Shown: piece after piece, positions 9,240 through 18,169 of the stretch
How the letters are laid out: each line of letters starts with the position of its first letter
How positions within the stretch are numbered: the stretch's first letter is position 1
Assembly: GCA_963697365.1 (NCBI GenBank)
Contig: CAVONT010000012.1
Coordinates: 45,110 to 109,109, forward strand
DNA: 64,000 bases
DNA from: CAIXZV01 sp963697365
GTDB lineage: Bacteria > Chloroflexota > Limnocylindria > Limnocylindrales > CSP1-4
Reading direction: 5' to 3'
Position numbers and translations under genes: made by a program
The notes under the pieces: generated by a model
Told to the model about the DNA's origin: nothing
The model's input: only the letters and a program-made list of their open reading frames with translations
Database searches by the model: none

Positions 9240-10387
9240 GTGCGTGGGCCCCGCGCGATGGCGTCGATCGCCTCCTGCGACGGCAGCGCCTCCCGGCGAG
9301 CGGCGGCGATCACCAGCGCCGCGACCGCACCTGCGGCGTCCGGTCGACCCAGCTCGCGGGCAGCCGCGGACATCCGGGCATGCCGCGCAGGGTCGGCCAG
9401 GAGGCCCGCGACCTCGAGCAGCCTCGCCGCGTCGAGGTCCTCGTCCTCGATCAGGATCGCGGCGCCCGCGTCCGCGAAGGCAGCCGCGTTGAGCCGCTGG
9501 TGGCCCGACGCGTGCGGATACGGGACGATGGCCATCGGCAGGGCGAACGCAGCGGCCTCAGCAAGGGTGGACGCCCCGGCCCGCCCGACGGCGAGATCGG
9601 CCGCACCGAGGGCCGCCGTCATCTCGTCCCCGTGGAGGAATGGATGCGGGCGGTAGCGGTCGCGCAGGTCCGGCGACAGGGACTCCCGGGCGGCGAGCGC
9701 CGGGCCGTAGCCGTCGTCGCCGGTCACATGGATCACGCGCACCCGCTCCACGAGCTGCGGCAGGGCGCCCGCAACGGCGTCGTTGATCCGGCGGACGGCC
9801 TGCGAGCCGCCGAAGACGAGCAGGATCCGCTCGCCCGGCCGGCCGCCGAACATCGCCCGCGCGTCGTCGGGGTCGATGGCGCCCGCCTCGCGGATGGGCG
9901 TCCCGGTCACGTACGTGCACGGACGGCCGAGGTCTCGTCCCGTCTCGGCATGGGAGACGGCGACCACGCTCGCCCACCGCGCAACGGCCCGCACGCTCCG
10001 GCCGGGCACCATGTTGCCCTCCCAGAGCACGCTGGGGATGCGCAGGACGGCGGCTGCCAGGAGCGTGGGGATCGCCACGTACCCGCCGGTGGTGAAGACG
10101 GCGGCTGGACGCCGGGCAACCAGCAGGGCGAACGCCTGCGGAACGGAGAGCCCGAGCCGGACCGGGTCCAGCACCAGGTGCACGTCACGGCCGGCCGAGC
10201 GCAGCGAGCGCAGCGCCAGGCGGGTCAGCGGGATCCCGGCCGCCGGGACGATGCCCCCCTCGAGGCCCCGGTGACCGCCCAGCCAGCCGAGCTCAGGCTC
10301 GCTGGTTCGGGCGCGGAGCGACCGTGCGACGGCGAGGGCCGGGTAGATGTGACCGCCCGTTCCCCCGCCCGCGATCAGCAGGCGCAT
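9236..10387 (-). CDS. murG: MurG, lipid II-forming GlcNAc transferase
   Basis: MurG adds GlcNAc to lipid I on the cytoplasmic face of the membrane, giving lipid II; GT-B fold, 383 residues. The N-terminal motif is GGGTGGHIYPALAVA, followed by FTTGGYVAIPTLLAA, LWEGNMVPGRSVRAVARWA (usually HEQN) and the UDP-GlcNAc-binding C-terminal part with VFGGSQAVRRIND and VGRAGASTLAEAAAFALPMA. No frame break. It overlaps murB by 4 nt and the end of ftsW. Confidence 0.95.
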   Translation of the reverse strand: MRLLIAGGGTGGHIYPALAVARSLRARTSEPELGWLGGHRGLEGGIVPAAGIPLTRLALRSLRSAGRDVHLVLDPVRLGLSVPQAFALLVARRPAAVFTTGGYVAIPTLLAAAVLRIPSVLWEGNMVPGRSVRAVARWASVVAVSHAETGRDLGRPCTYVTGTPIREAGAIDPDDARAMFGGRPGERILLVFGGSQAVRRINDAVAGALPQLVERVRVIHVTGDDGYGPALAARESLSPDLRDRYRPHPFLHGDEMTAALGAADLAVGRAGASTLAEAAAFALPMAIVPYPHASGHQRLNAAAFADAGAAILIEDEDLDAARLLEVAGLLADPARHARMSAAARELGRPDAAGAVAALVIAAARREALPSQEAIDAIARGPRT

Positions 10388-11566
10388 CGTTCCAGGTTCC
10401 TTTCTCGACCGTCTCGCGCGAGATCGACAGCAGGATGCCCACCGCGGCGAAGGAGATGATGAGCGACGAGCCGCCTGCCGACACGAACGGCAGCGGGATG
10501 CCCGTCACCGGGATCAGCGCCCACGACCACGCCGATGTTGATGAACGCCTGGAGGCAGATCCAGGCGGTGATCCCGGCCGCGAGCAGGGCGCCGAACGTG
10601 TCGGGCGCGCCCAGCGCCGTCCGGATGCCGAGATAGCCGAAGGCGAGGAACAGGAGGATCACGAGCCCCGCCCCGATCAGCCCGAACTCCTCGCCGACGA
10701 TGGCGAAGATGAAGTCGTTGAACGCGTTGGGCAGGAACAGGCCGCCCGCCAGCCGGCTCTCGCCGAGGCCGGCGCCGAAGATGCCGCCGAGCGCGAGCGC
10801 CAGGAACCCCTGCACGCTGTGGAAGCCGTCGCCCGCCTTGTCCGCCCAGGGATCGAGCCAGGCCGTGACCCGGGCCATCTGGTAGCCACGCATGAACATG
10901 AACGCCACGACGGGCACGGCCGCGACGACCATGGCGACGAGGTGCACCAGGTTCGCCCCGGCCAGGAAGAACATCGTGAACGCCGTGAAGGCGAGCACCG
11001 ACGACGTGCCGAGGTCCGGCTCCAGGAGCACCAGCACGATCACGGGTGCCACGATCACGAGGAACGGCACCGTTCCCGACCAGAAGCCGCGGACGCCTCG
11101 TGCCCTTCTTCTCGAACCAGTAGGCGAGGTACACCACGAGGGCGAGCTTCATGTACTCGGCCGGGTGGACCGCCGGCAGGGGCCCGATCTTGAGCCACCG
11201 CGCGGACCCGCCGACCTCGATGTTGATCTGGTCGATGAACACCAGGAGCAGCGACACGATGCCTGCGATGAACATCGGCATCGCGGCCACCCGCATCCAG
11301 CGGTAGTCGATGCGCATCATGACCAGCATCGCCACCAGGCCCAGTGCGGCCCACTGGATCTGCGGCCCGACGATCGCGAACGGATCGTCCTCCTGGAGAT
11401 AGGACTTGATGGCCGAGGACGAGTAGACCATCAGGATGCCGATGGCCGCGAGCGCGACCGTCGCGACCAGGATCCCGTACTCGGGCTCGTGGCGCTCACG
11501 TTCCAGCGTGTTGTGGGTCCGGTCCTTGACAGGAGCGCGGACGGCCGTCAACGGCGTGGTGCTCAT
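10293..11566 (-). CDS. ftsW: lipid II polymerase/flippase-family FtsW (two indels)
   Basis: FtsW, the SEDS-family peptidoglycan glycosyltransferase of the divisome, multi-pass membrane protein. Three frames carry one protein: MVYSSSAIKSYLQEDDPFAI to AEYMKLALVVYLAYWFEKKG; then VLLEPDLGTSSVLAFTAF to LPNAFNDFIFAIVGEEFGL; then GIPLPFVSAGGSSLIISFAA. Deleting one base near 11094 gives WFEKKGTRVRGFWSGTVPF, and one near 10518 gives VVVGLIPVTGIPLPFVSAGG. The last frame runs to 10293, overlapping murG by 95 nt; the true end may differ. Confidence 0.88.
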
Positions 11567-13137
11567 CCGGGTCTCCCGTTGGCTGCGGTGCTGCTCGTCC
11601 GGCGCGCCGCGAGCGCCCCGACAGCGGCGATGAACGCGCGACCCCGGGCCGCGTAGTCGTCGAACATGTCGAACGAGGCCGCGGCCGGGCTCATCAGCAC
11701 GGTCGCGACCGTCCCGCCCGGGGCCTCGCCCAGGGCGAGGTGCGCGAGGCTGTCGGCCACTTCCACGGCCTCGTCCATCGTGGCCGCACGAGCCGTGCGG
11801 GCCAGGCCGGCCTCCCGGAACAGGTCCTGCAGCGCCGGCCCACTCTCCCCGATGAGGACCGCGGCGAACGCCGTCTCCGCGACGACACGGGCGAGGCCGG
11901 TGAGGTCGATGCCCTTGTCTCGACCACCAGCGATGAGCACCACGGGTGCGGGGAACGCGCGCAGGGCGGCGATCACCGCGTCCGGCTGGGTGCCCTGGGA
12001 GTCGTTCACGAAGCGCACGCCGTCGACGAGGCCGACGGACTCCAGCCGGTGCTCGACCCCCGTGAAGGCGGCAGCCGCCCGACGGATGGCATCGGGAGCG
12101 ATGCCGAAGATGAGGCCGACGGCGATGGCGGCCAGGGCGTTGCTGACGTTGTGGCGCCCAGGGATGCCCAGCTCGGCCACGGGCATGATGCCGCCACCCG
12201 GCCCCGCCTGGGCGACCCCGCCACCTGCCAGCGGAAGGCGCTCCACGGCAGCCGCCACGATCCAGTCGTCGATGACGCCGAGACCGCCAGGCACGGGCGC
12301 ATCGTCGCGATAGAGCACGACCGGGGCGGTGCCGAGGCCGGCATAGCCGCCGGTCACCGGGTCCGCAAGGTTGAGCACGAGCGCCCCATCGGGATCGACC
12401 AGCTCGGCGAGGCGGCGCTTCGCGCGCCGGTAGGCCTCCACGCTGCCGTGCCGGTCGAGGTGGTCCGAGGTGACGTTGGTGTACACCGCGACCGTCGTGC
12501 CCCTCGAGAGGGCGGGCAGCTGGAGCTCCGACAGCTCCACGACCACGCGATGCTCGGGCGTGAGCTCCGGTAGGCGTTCCACCAGCGGCGTGCCGATGTT
12601 GCCGCCCAGGATGGCCGGGTGCAGCGGATCGGCGGCCAGGATCGAATGGGCCAGCGAGGAGGTTGTCGTCTTGCCCTTGGTTCCGGTCACGCCGATCGTC
12701 GGCGCCGGGCAGAGGCGCAGGAACAGGTCCGTCTCGGACACGAGCGCCGGCGTGCTCGCGTCACCTGCCGCCCGGGCAGCAACCAGGGCCTGCAGCTGGG
12801 ACCGAAGCCGCGGCTCGGTGGTGGGATAGGCGGGCGTGATCGACGGCGATGTCGTCACCAGCGCGGCACCGGCCCAGGCTGTCTGCGGGTCCACGCCGGG
12901 ACCGCAGCGGAGGGTGACCACACGGTCGCCCAGCTGCGCGATCGCCGCGCCCAGGTCCGCCTCGGGCCGCCCGTCGTACACGGTCACCACGGCGCCGGCG
13001 TCGTGGAGGAAGCGGGCCAGGGCGATGCCGCTGCGTGCCAGACCGAGCACCGTGACCGGCCGGCCGGCGAGGGCGCCCGACTTGACGTCCTCGATCGTCA
13101 GCGCGTCGATGTCGATCATCGTCATCGTCGTGCTCAC
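11563..13137 (-). CDS. murD: UDP-N-acetylmuramoylalanine--D-glutamate ligase
   Basis: MurD adds D-glutamate to UDP-MurNAc-L-Ala in the cytoplasm. At 524 residues it is longer than the usual 440-460, partly from inserts in the central domain. It shows a Rossmann-like N-terminus (VTVLGLARSGIALARFL), the ATP motif GVTGTKGKTTTSS, GGNIGTPL, NVTSDHLDRHGS, GRHNVSNALAAIAV and the C-terminal FVNDSQGTQPDAVIAAL and IAGGRDKGIDL. The stop overlaps the ftsW start and the GTG start overlaps the mraY stop. Confidence 0.94.
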   Translation of the reverse strand: MSTTMTMIDIDALTIEDVKSGALAGRPVTVLGLARSGIALARFLHDAGAVVTVYDGRPEADLGAAIAQLGDRVVTLRCGPGVDPQTAWAGAALVTTSPSITPAYPTTEPRLRSQLQALVAARAAGDASTPALVSETDLFLRLCPAPTIGVTGTKGKTTTSSLAHSILAADPLHPAILGGNIGTPLVERLPELTPEHRVVVELSELQLPALSRGTTVAVYTNVTSDHLDRHGSVEAYRRAKRRLAELVDPDGALVLNLADPVTGGYAGLGTAPVVLYRDDAPVPGGLGVIDDWIVAAAVERLPLAGGGVAQAGPGGGIMPVAELGIPGRHNVSNALAAIAVGLIFGIAPDAIRRAAAAFTGVEHRLESVGLVDGVRFVNDSQGTQPDAVIAALRAFPAPVVLIAGGRDKGIDLTGLARVVAETAFAAVLIGESGPALQDLFREAGLARTARAATMDEAVEVADSLAHLALGEAPGGTVATVLMSPAAASFDMFDDYAARGRAFIAAVGALAARRTSSTAANGRPG

Positions 13138-14117
13138 TGCAGCGCGTTGATGGACGCCATGAACAGCGTCACGCCGAGGAGCCCGGCCAGGATCCCGACG
13201 ATCCAGAAGCGGAGCGTGATCTTCTCCTCGTCCCAGCCGGAGAGCTCGAAGTGATGGTGCAGCGGCGCCATCTTGAAGACCCGCTTGCCGCCCGACATCT
13301 TGAAGTAGCCGATCTGGATGATGTCGCTCACCGTCTCGACGACGAAGACCAGGCCGATCAGCGGGAGCACGAGGATCTGGCCGGTGATGAGCGCGATGAC
13401 GGCCAGCGCCGCCCCGAGTGCCAGCGAGCCGGAGTCACCCATGAACACCTGGGCCGGGTGGACGTTGAACCACAGGAAGCCCAGGAGCGCCCCGATGATC
13501 AGCGCGCACAGGAACGCGATGTTGGTCTGCGGCACGGGGGCGTTGAGCAGCGCGATGATCATGAAGCAGACGAATGCGAAGGCCAGCGTTCCGCCGGCGA
13601 GGCCGTCGAGGCCGTCGGTGAGGTTCACGCCGTTGGACGCGGCCACGATCGCAAAGGCGCCGAAGGCGATGTACAGCCAGGGTTCGATCGGCACGTCACC
13701 GATGAACGGCACGCGGATGCCGGTGATCGCGTAGGTGCTCTGGATCTGCCAGGCGACGAAGCCCGCCACGACCGTCTGCCAGAGCAGCTTCTGGCGGGCG
13801 CGGATGCCCTCACCGGTGCGCGCGTTGAGCGCGTCGTCCACGGCGCCCAGGATGCCCACCAGCGCCAGCGTGGCGAGCGGCGCGATGATGCCGCCCTGGA
13901 CGGGCCAGCGCAGGAGCATGTAGATCCCGAGGACGACGAGGATCAGCAGGAGGCCGCCCATCGTGGGCGTGCCCCACTTCACCATGTGGCTCTGGGGACC
14001 TTCCTCGCGGATCTGCTTGGCGAACCCGAAGTGGCGCAGCAGCCGGATGTACGGCGGCATGAGGATCACGACGAGCGCGAAGGCGAGCAGCAGGCCCTGG
14101 ATCAGCTCGAGCGTCAC
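13134..14117 (-). CDS. mraY: phospho-MurNAc-pentapeptide transferase MraY
   Basis: MraY transfers phospho-MurNAc-pentapeptide to undecaprenyl phosphate, giving lipid I; 327 residues, about ten membrane helices. Diagnostic stretches are KWGTPTMGGLLLILVV, GAVDDALNARTGEGIRARQK (catalytic Asp pair), the Asn/Asp motif SNGVNLTDGLDGLAGG, FMGDSGSLALGAAL and the C-terminal MAPLHHHFELSGWDEEKI. Coupled by overlap to murF upstream and murD downstream. Confidence 0.96.
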   Translation of the reverse strand: MTLELIQGLLLAFALVVILMPPYIRLLRHFGFAKQIREEGPQSHMVKWGTPTMGGLLLILVVLGIYMLLRWPVQGGIIAPLATLALVGILGAVDDALNARTGEGIRARQKLLWQTVVAGFVAWQIQSTYAITGIRVPFIGDVPIEPWLYIAFGAFAIVAASNGVNLTDGLDGLAGGTLAFAFVCFMIIALLNAPVPQTNIAFLCALIIGALLGFLWFNVHPAQVFMGDSGSLALGAALAVIALITGQILVLPLIGLVFVVETVSDIIQIGYFKMSGGKRVFKMAPLHHHFELSGWDEEKITLRFWIVGILAGLLGVTLFMASINALQ

Positions 14118-15598
14118 GCGACGCCCTCCGGGCCGCCGAGCGAGGCCACGAGACCTTCGACGGCACGCTCCAGCTCCACGCCACGCGAGGCCTTCACGAG
14201 CACGACGTCACCTGCAACGAGCCGGCCGGCCAGCGCCTCGACGGCAGCGGCGGCATCGGGGACCGCGACGACCTCCTCGACCGGGAGCCCGGCTGCCCGC
14301 GCCGCCTCGGCCAGTGGAGCCGCGGCACCACCCACCTGTCCGTCGACGACGACGAGCAGGCTCAGCGTGCGGCCCGCCGCGGCACCCGCCGCACGGTGCC
14401 CCGTCTCGTGCTCGGCCCCGAGCTCCCGCATCTCGCCCAGCACCGCGACATGACGGCCCGGGAGACCGGCGAGCAGCTCGAGGGCGGCGACCATGGAACC
14501 CGGTGAGGCGTTGTAGGCGTCGTCGACGATCGTGACGCCTCCGGCCCTGATGACGACCGAGCGGTGCGGGGCGGTGGAGGCGGCAGCAAGCCCCGGGACG
14601 ATCGCATCGAGCGGCAGGCCCGCGTTGAGCCCTGCCGCGGTCGCCGCCAGGGCATTGTGGACGGCGAGGCGGCCGAGTGCGGGGATCGAGGCGTCGGCCA
14701 TGCCCGCCGGCGTGACGAGCCGGAAGCGCATGCCGTCGAAGCCGGCGGACTCGACAGCCTCGGCCCGCACGTCCGCCCGTGCGTCGAAGCCATAGGTCAC
14801 CACCCGGGCCCGCGTGCGGTCCGCCATGCGCAGCACACGCTGGTCGTCGGCATTGAGGATCGCCACGCCGCCGTCGCCGGCCGCCGGAAGCTCCTCCACG
14901 AGCTCCGCCTTCGCCGCCTCGATCGCCTCGATGGACCCGATCCGCGAGAGGTGGACCGGCTGGACCGCGGTGACGATACCGATCCGGGGCAGCCCGATTG
15001 CCGCGAGGTCGCGGATCTCGCCGCCGGTGTACATCCCCATCTCGAGCACCGCGGCGTCATGCTCGGGGCCGAGGCGCAGGACGGTGAGCGGCAGGCCCAC
15101 CTCGTTGTTCTCGTTGCCCTCGGTCCGGAGGGTCGTGAAGCGCTGTGCAAGGACACCCGCGACGGCTTCCTTGGTCGATGTCTTGGCGATCGAGCCGGTC
15201 ACGCCGACGACGAGTGGATCGAACCGCCGCCGCCATGCCGCGGCGATCGCGTGCAGCGCCCGGAGCGTGTCCGGCACCCGCACGATCGTCACGTCGCCGA
15301 GCTCCTCGAACGGGATCTCACCGGCGCCGGGGTCCGGGTCGCGCGCGACCAGCAGCGCGGCAGCACCCGCGGCGACCGCTGCCGCGAGGAACCGGTGGCC
15401 GTCGGTCCGCTCGCCCGCCAGCGCGACGAACAGGCAGCCGGGCGTCACGCGGCGGGAGTCGACGGCGCCACCACGGACCGGTCGGCTGGACCGCCGGATC
15501 AGCGTGCCGCCGGTGGCGGCGGCGAGGTCCTCGGCGGTCAGGGAGGGCGAGCCTCCGCGGTTCGTCACGGGTTCGAGTGTCGCACAGGATCCGGTCAC
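14114..15598 (-). CDS. murF: MurF, UDP-MurNAc-tripeptide--D-Ala-D-Ala ligase
   Basis: MurF adds D-Ala-D-Ala to the UDP-MurNAc tripeptide. It has the N-terminal substrate domain (SLTAEDLAAATGGTL, DSRRVTPGCLFVALAGE), the ATP loop GVTGSIAKTSTKEAVAGVL (Ala where most ligases have Gly before Lys), NENNEVGLPLTVLRL, and the C-terminal DDAYNASPGSMVAALELL. The GTG at 15598 is taken; an in-frame GTG at 15568 (VTNRGGSPSL) is an equally plausible start, and neither has a clear ribosome site. No murE lies beside it. Confidence 0.93.
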   Translation of the reverse strand: MTGSCATLEPVTNRGGSPSLTAEDLAAATGGTLIRRSSRPVRGGAVDSRRVTPGCLFVALAGERTDGHRFLAAAVAAGAAALLVARDPDPGAGEIPFEELGDVTIVRVPDTLRALHAIAAAWRRRFDPLVVGVTGSIAKTSTKEAVAGVLAQRFTTLRTEGNENNEVGLPLTVLRLGPEHDAAVLEMGMYTGGEIRDLAAIGLPRIGIVTAVQPVHLSRIGSIEAIEAAKAELVEELPAAGDGGVAILNADDQRVLRMADRTRARVVTYGFDARADVRAEAVESAGFDGMRFRLVTPAGMADASIPALGRLAVHNALAATAAGLNAGLPLDAIVPGLAAASTAPHRSVVIRAGGVTIVDDAYNASPGSMVAALELLAGLPGRHVAVLGEMRELGAEHETGHRAAGAAAGRTLSLLVVVDGQVGGAAAPLAEAARAAGLPVEEVVAVPDAAAAVEALAGRLVAGDVVLVKASRGVELERAVEGLVASLGGPEGVA

Positions 15599-15608
15599 CA
15601 GGCGGCCG

Positions 15609-17435
15609 TCAGGGATACACGGTGGATGCCGGGTTCAGGTGCGTCTCGGGCACGAGATCCGGCGTGGTGATGGCGTTGTGCGCGATCCGGCGGAACAGCT
15701 CGAAGGACATCACGGGCATCTCGAGCGAGCCGACCCGCGCCACAGTGGGCCGGCCCTCCTCGATCCGCACGGCGACCACGAGGTCCGGCTTCGCCTTCTG
15801 GCGCGCGATGTAGCCCACGAAGGAGTAGTTGAAGAGGTTGATCTTCCAGTTGCCCTTCTCCGAGTCCCAGATCTGCGCGGTGCCCGTCTTGCCGCCCACC
15901 TCGAACCCGCGCACCTTCGTCCGGCCCCGGTAGAACTCGACCTCGCTGATCACGTGCTTCATCATCCCGGTGAGCGTGGCCGAGAGGTCGTCGGTCATGA
16001 GCCGGCCCTTGACAACGGGCGCCGTCTCACGCTCGCCCACGCTCTTCACGACACGCGGCTGGACGAGCACACCCCCGTTGAGCATGGCGCCGAACGCCTG
16101 GGCGAGCTGGATCGGGGTGACGGCGACGCCCTGGCCGAACGAGCCGTTGGCAAGGTCGATCTGCGCCCACGGGCGGTTGGCAGGGTCACGGACGAGGCCG
16201 CCGACCTCGTTGGCGAGGTCGATCCCAGTCGGCTGTCCGAACCCGAACTGGGTCCACGTCTTGAACAGCTTCTTCGAGGCGGCGTCGGTCGTCTTGCCCA
16301 GCCGGAGGGCAGCCTTGGCGGCCACGACGTTGCGCGAGTACGCGATCGCGTCCTCGAAGCTCATCCGGCCCTTCCCCTTGCGGTCGGCGTTGTCAACCTT
16401 GGCGCGATGGTTGTCGAGCCACAGGGTGCCGACGTCGGTGAACTTGGTCTTCGTGGTCACCTTCCCGTCGGCGAGGACGGCGGCGGCGGTGAACATCTTG
16501 AACACGGAACCCGGCTCATAGACGGTGGACACGACCGGGTCCACGAAGCGCCCGGGGTCCTCGCTCGCGATCGTCCGGTACTCGTTGGCGTCGTAGGACG
16601 GGTAGCTCCCGTACGCGAAGACCTCGCCCGTGTAGGGGTCCATGACGACGGCGGAGACGCGCTTGGCGCGGTCGGCGACCCAGGCGGCGAGCAGCTCCTG
16701 CTCGAGCGCCACCTGGAGCGACGCGTCGATGGTCAGGGTCAGGTCCTGGCCGGGATAGCCCTGCTCGAGGATCGTGGAACTGTCCGGGATGGCGTTGCCC
16801 GACGCGTCCTTCTGGGCGGCCACGAAGGTGGACAGGCCGGCGAGGTCGTCCTGGTAGAACTGCTCCACCCCGTACTGGCCCAGGCCCTCGCGGTTCACGA
16901 AGCCCATCAGGTGCGCGGCGAGCGTGGTCCGCGGGCCACCGCCTGACTGGGGGTAGAGGCGGACGGACTGGGGCTCGAGGATGAGGCCGGCCAGCTCGGG
17001 CTTCTCGCCGCCCGACAGCTCACGGATGCGGTCCGAGATCGCCGGATCGATCTCCCGGGCCAGCACCGTGTACTCCGCCCCCGACGTCATCTTCGAGCGC
17101 AGGGCGGCCGCCGCCTCGTCGGTCAGCCCGAGGAGGGCGACGAGGCGCTCGGCCACCTCCTTGCGCCGTCCCTCGGAGAGGAGCTTGGGGTTGGCTGCGA
17201 GGCGGTCGCGCGATACGGAGGTGGCGAACACCACGGTCCCGGTCCGGTCGTAGATCGAGCCACGCTCGGCAGGGATCTCGTAGCTCATCGACGACTGCTG
17301 GACCGCCATGGCCGCGAGCTCGTCGCGCCGGACCACTTGCCAGTAGGCAAGGCGCACGCCGAGGCTCCCCGCGAACACGACGAACACGAGGAGCAGCAGG
17401 ATCAGGCGCGTGCGGGAGTCGGTCCGGCCGAGCAT
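15609..17435 (-). CDS. ftsI: division-specific penicillin-binding protein (FtsI/PBP2-type)
   Basis: Class B PBP that cross-links septal peptidoglycan; 608 residues. One membrane anchor (LILLLLVFVVFAGSLGVRLAY), a pedestal domain with AERGSIYDRTG, then the transpeptidase domain with SxxK in YEPGSVFKMFTAAAV, SxN in AIAYSRNVVAAKAAL and KTG in FEVGGKTGTAQIW. All catalytic motifs are intact. There is no C-terminal PASTA repeat. It follows the ftsL-like gene, as in most dcw clusters. Confidence 0.95.
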   Translation of the reverse strand: MLGRTDSRTRLILLLLVFVVFAGSLGVRLAYWQVVRRDELAAMAVQQSSMSYEIPAERGSIYDRTGTVVFATSVSRDRLAANPKLLSEGRRKEVAERLVALLGLTDEAAAALRSKMTSGAEYTVLAREIDPAISDRIRELSGGEKPELAGLILEPQSVRLYPQSGGGPRTTLAAHLMGFVNREGLGQYGVEQFYQDDLAGLSTFVAAQKDASGNAIPDSSTILEQGYPGQDLTLTIDASLQVALEQELLAAWVADRAKRVSAVVMDPYTGEVFAYGSYPSYDANEYRTIASEDPGRFVDPVVSTVYEPGSVFKMFTAAAVLADGKVTTKTKFTDVGTLWLDNHRAKVDNADRKGKGRMSFEDAIAYSRNVVAAKAALRLGKTTDAASKKLFKTWTQFGFGQPTGIDLANEVGGLVRDPANRPWAQIDLANGSFGQGVAVTPIQLAQAFGAMLNGGVLVQPRVVKSVGERETAPVVKGRLMTDDLSATLTGMMKHVISEVEFYRGRTKVRGFEVGGKTGTAQIWDSEKGNWKINLFNYSFVGYIARQKAKPDLVVAVRIEEGRPTVARVGSLEMPVMSFELFRRIAHNAITTPDLVPETHLNPASTVYP

Positions 17436-17456
17436 CGTCGATGGGGCTCCCGGTCG

Positions 17457-17855
17457 CTAGCGGGCCGTGATGACCACCGGCTCGGGCAGCGGGCCCATGC
17501 CGGCGTCGATCGCCTGCTTGCGGATGGCAGGAGCCTTGCCGAGGCGGTTCAGCTCGTTGCGGAGGTCCTCGACGCGGTTGTCGAGCTGCATCTTCTGCGC
17601 GGCGAGGCGATCCATCTCGTACCCGGTGGCCGAGACACGGATGTCCTGCGAGAGCGAGAAGAAGGCGCCCGCGAAGAGGACGACGATCACGGCCAGCAGG
17701 ATGCTGATCCGGGACGATCCGTGTCGTGCGCGGACTGCCGCCCGCATCCGGCGGCGCGGGAGCGTGGGCGCCTGGGGCACCGCGACCCGCGGGGCCTGCG
17801 CGCCACGCGGGATGACGACGGTGCGAGGTGCTCGCGCACCCTGGTAGACGGCCAT
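17457..17855 (-). CDS. FtsL/septum-initiator-like bitopic protein
   Basis: A 132-residue protein with a basic, Pro/Arg-rich cytoplasmic tail (residues 1-48), one membrane helix (ISILLAVIVVLFAGAFFSLS) and a short coiled coil (EMDRLAAQKMQLDNRVEDLR) ending in a hydrophobic tail. Position just upstream of ftsI and this architecture fit FtsL, which recruits FtsI and FtsW with FtsQ; sequence similarity alone would be too weak to say so. Confidence 0.75.
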   Translation of the reverse strand: MAVYQGARAPRTVVIPRGAQAPRVAVPQAPTLPRRRMRAAVRARHGSSRISILLAVIVVLFAGAFFSLSQDIRVSATGYEMDRLAAQKMQLDNRVEDLRNELNRLGKAPAIRKQAIDAGMGPLPEPVVITAR

Positions 17856-17858
17856 CGC

Positions 17859-18056
17859 TCAGTCGCCGGTCGCGTAGTGCAGCCGTGGCGTGCGGGGATC
17901 AAGGAACGCGAGGCGGTCGGCGATGCCGGTGCCGGCCAGGTCATCGGCCCCCATCCCGAAGTCCTCGGGCTGGTGGTCGCGCTGGCGGCGCTCGTACAGC
18001 TCGTGCTGGCGGCGGCCGTAGTTCTTGCGGCGGTTGGACTGGTGACGCTTGCTCAC
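17859..18056 (-). CDS. 65-aa basic conserved-looking small protein in dcw cluster
   Basis: A short ORF between rsmH and the ftsL-like gene. The GTG start at 18056 is supported by GGAGGAGGAG ending 5 nt upstream. The N-terminus is extremely basic and His/Gln/Arg-rich (SKRHQSNRRKNYGRRQHELY), followed by an acidic-neutral tail (ADDLAGTGIADRLAFLDPR). No membrane segment and no recognised domain. Its stop is 3 nt from the ftsL-like start codon. Possible roles are RNA or DNA binding or a divisome accessory; nothing in the sequence decides this. Confidence 0.65.
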   Translation of the reverse strand: MSKRHQSNRRKNYGRRQHELYERRQRDHQPEDFGMGADDLAGTGIADRLAFLDPRTPRLHYATGD

Positions 18057-18169
18057 GGGACTCCTCCTCCGTGGGCTCGGGCCGGCTCCCTCCTGGGTCC
18101 GGATCGACAGTGGCGCGGGTCGGCGCGTGGGGCTGCCAGTCTTCTTCTCCTCGTCCTCCTCCTGTCCGC

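Noticed and set aside
15135..15160. A fourth parS-like site in murF
   Set aside because: Only one arm (GCAAGGACACC) is present; the other arm does not match.
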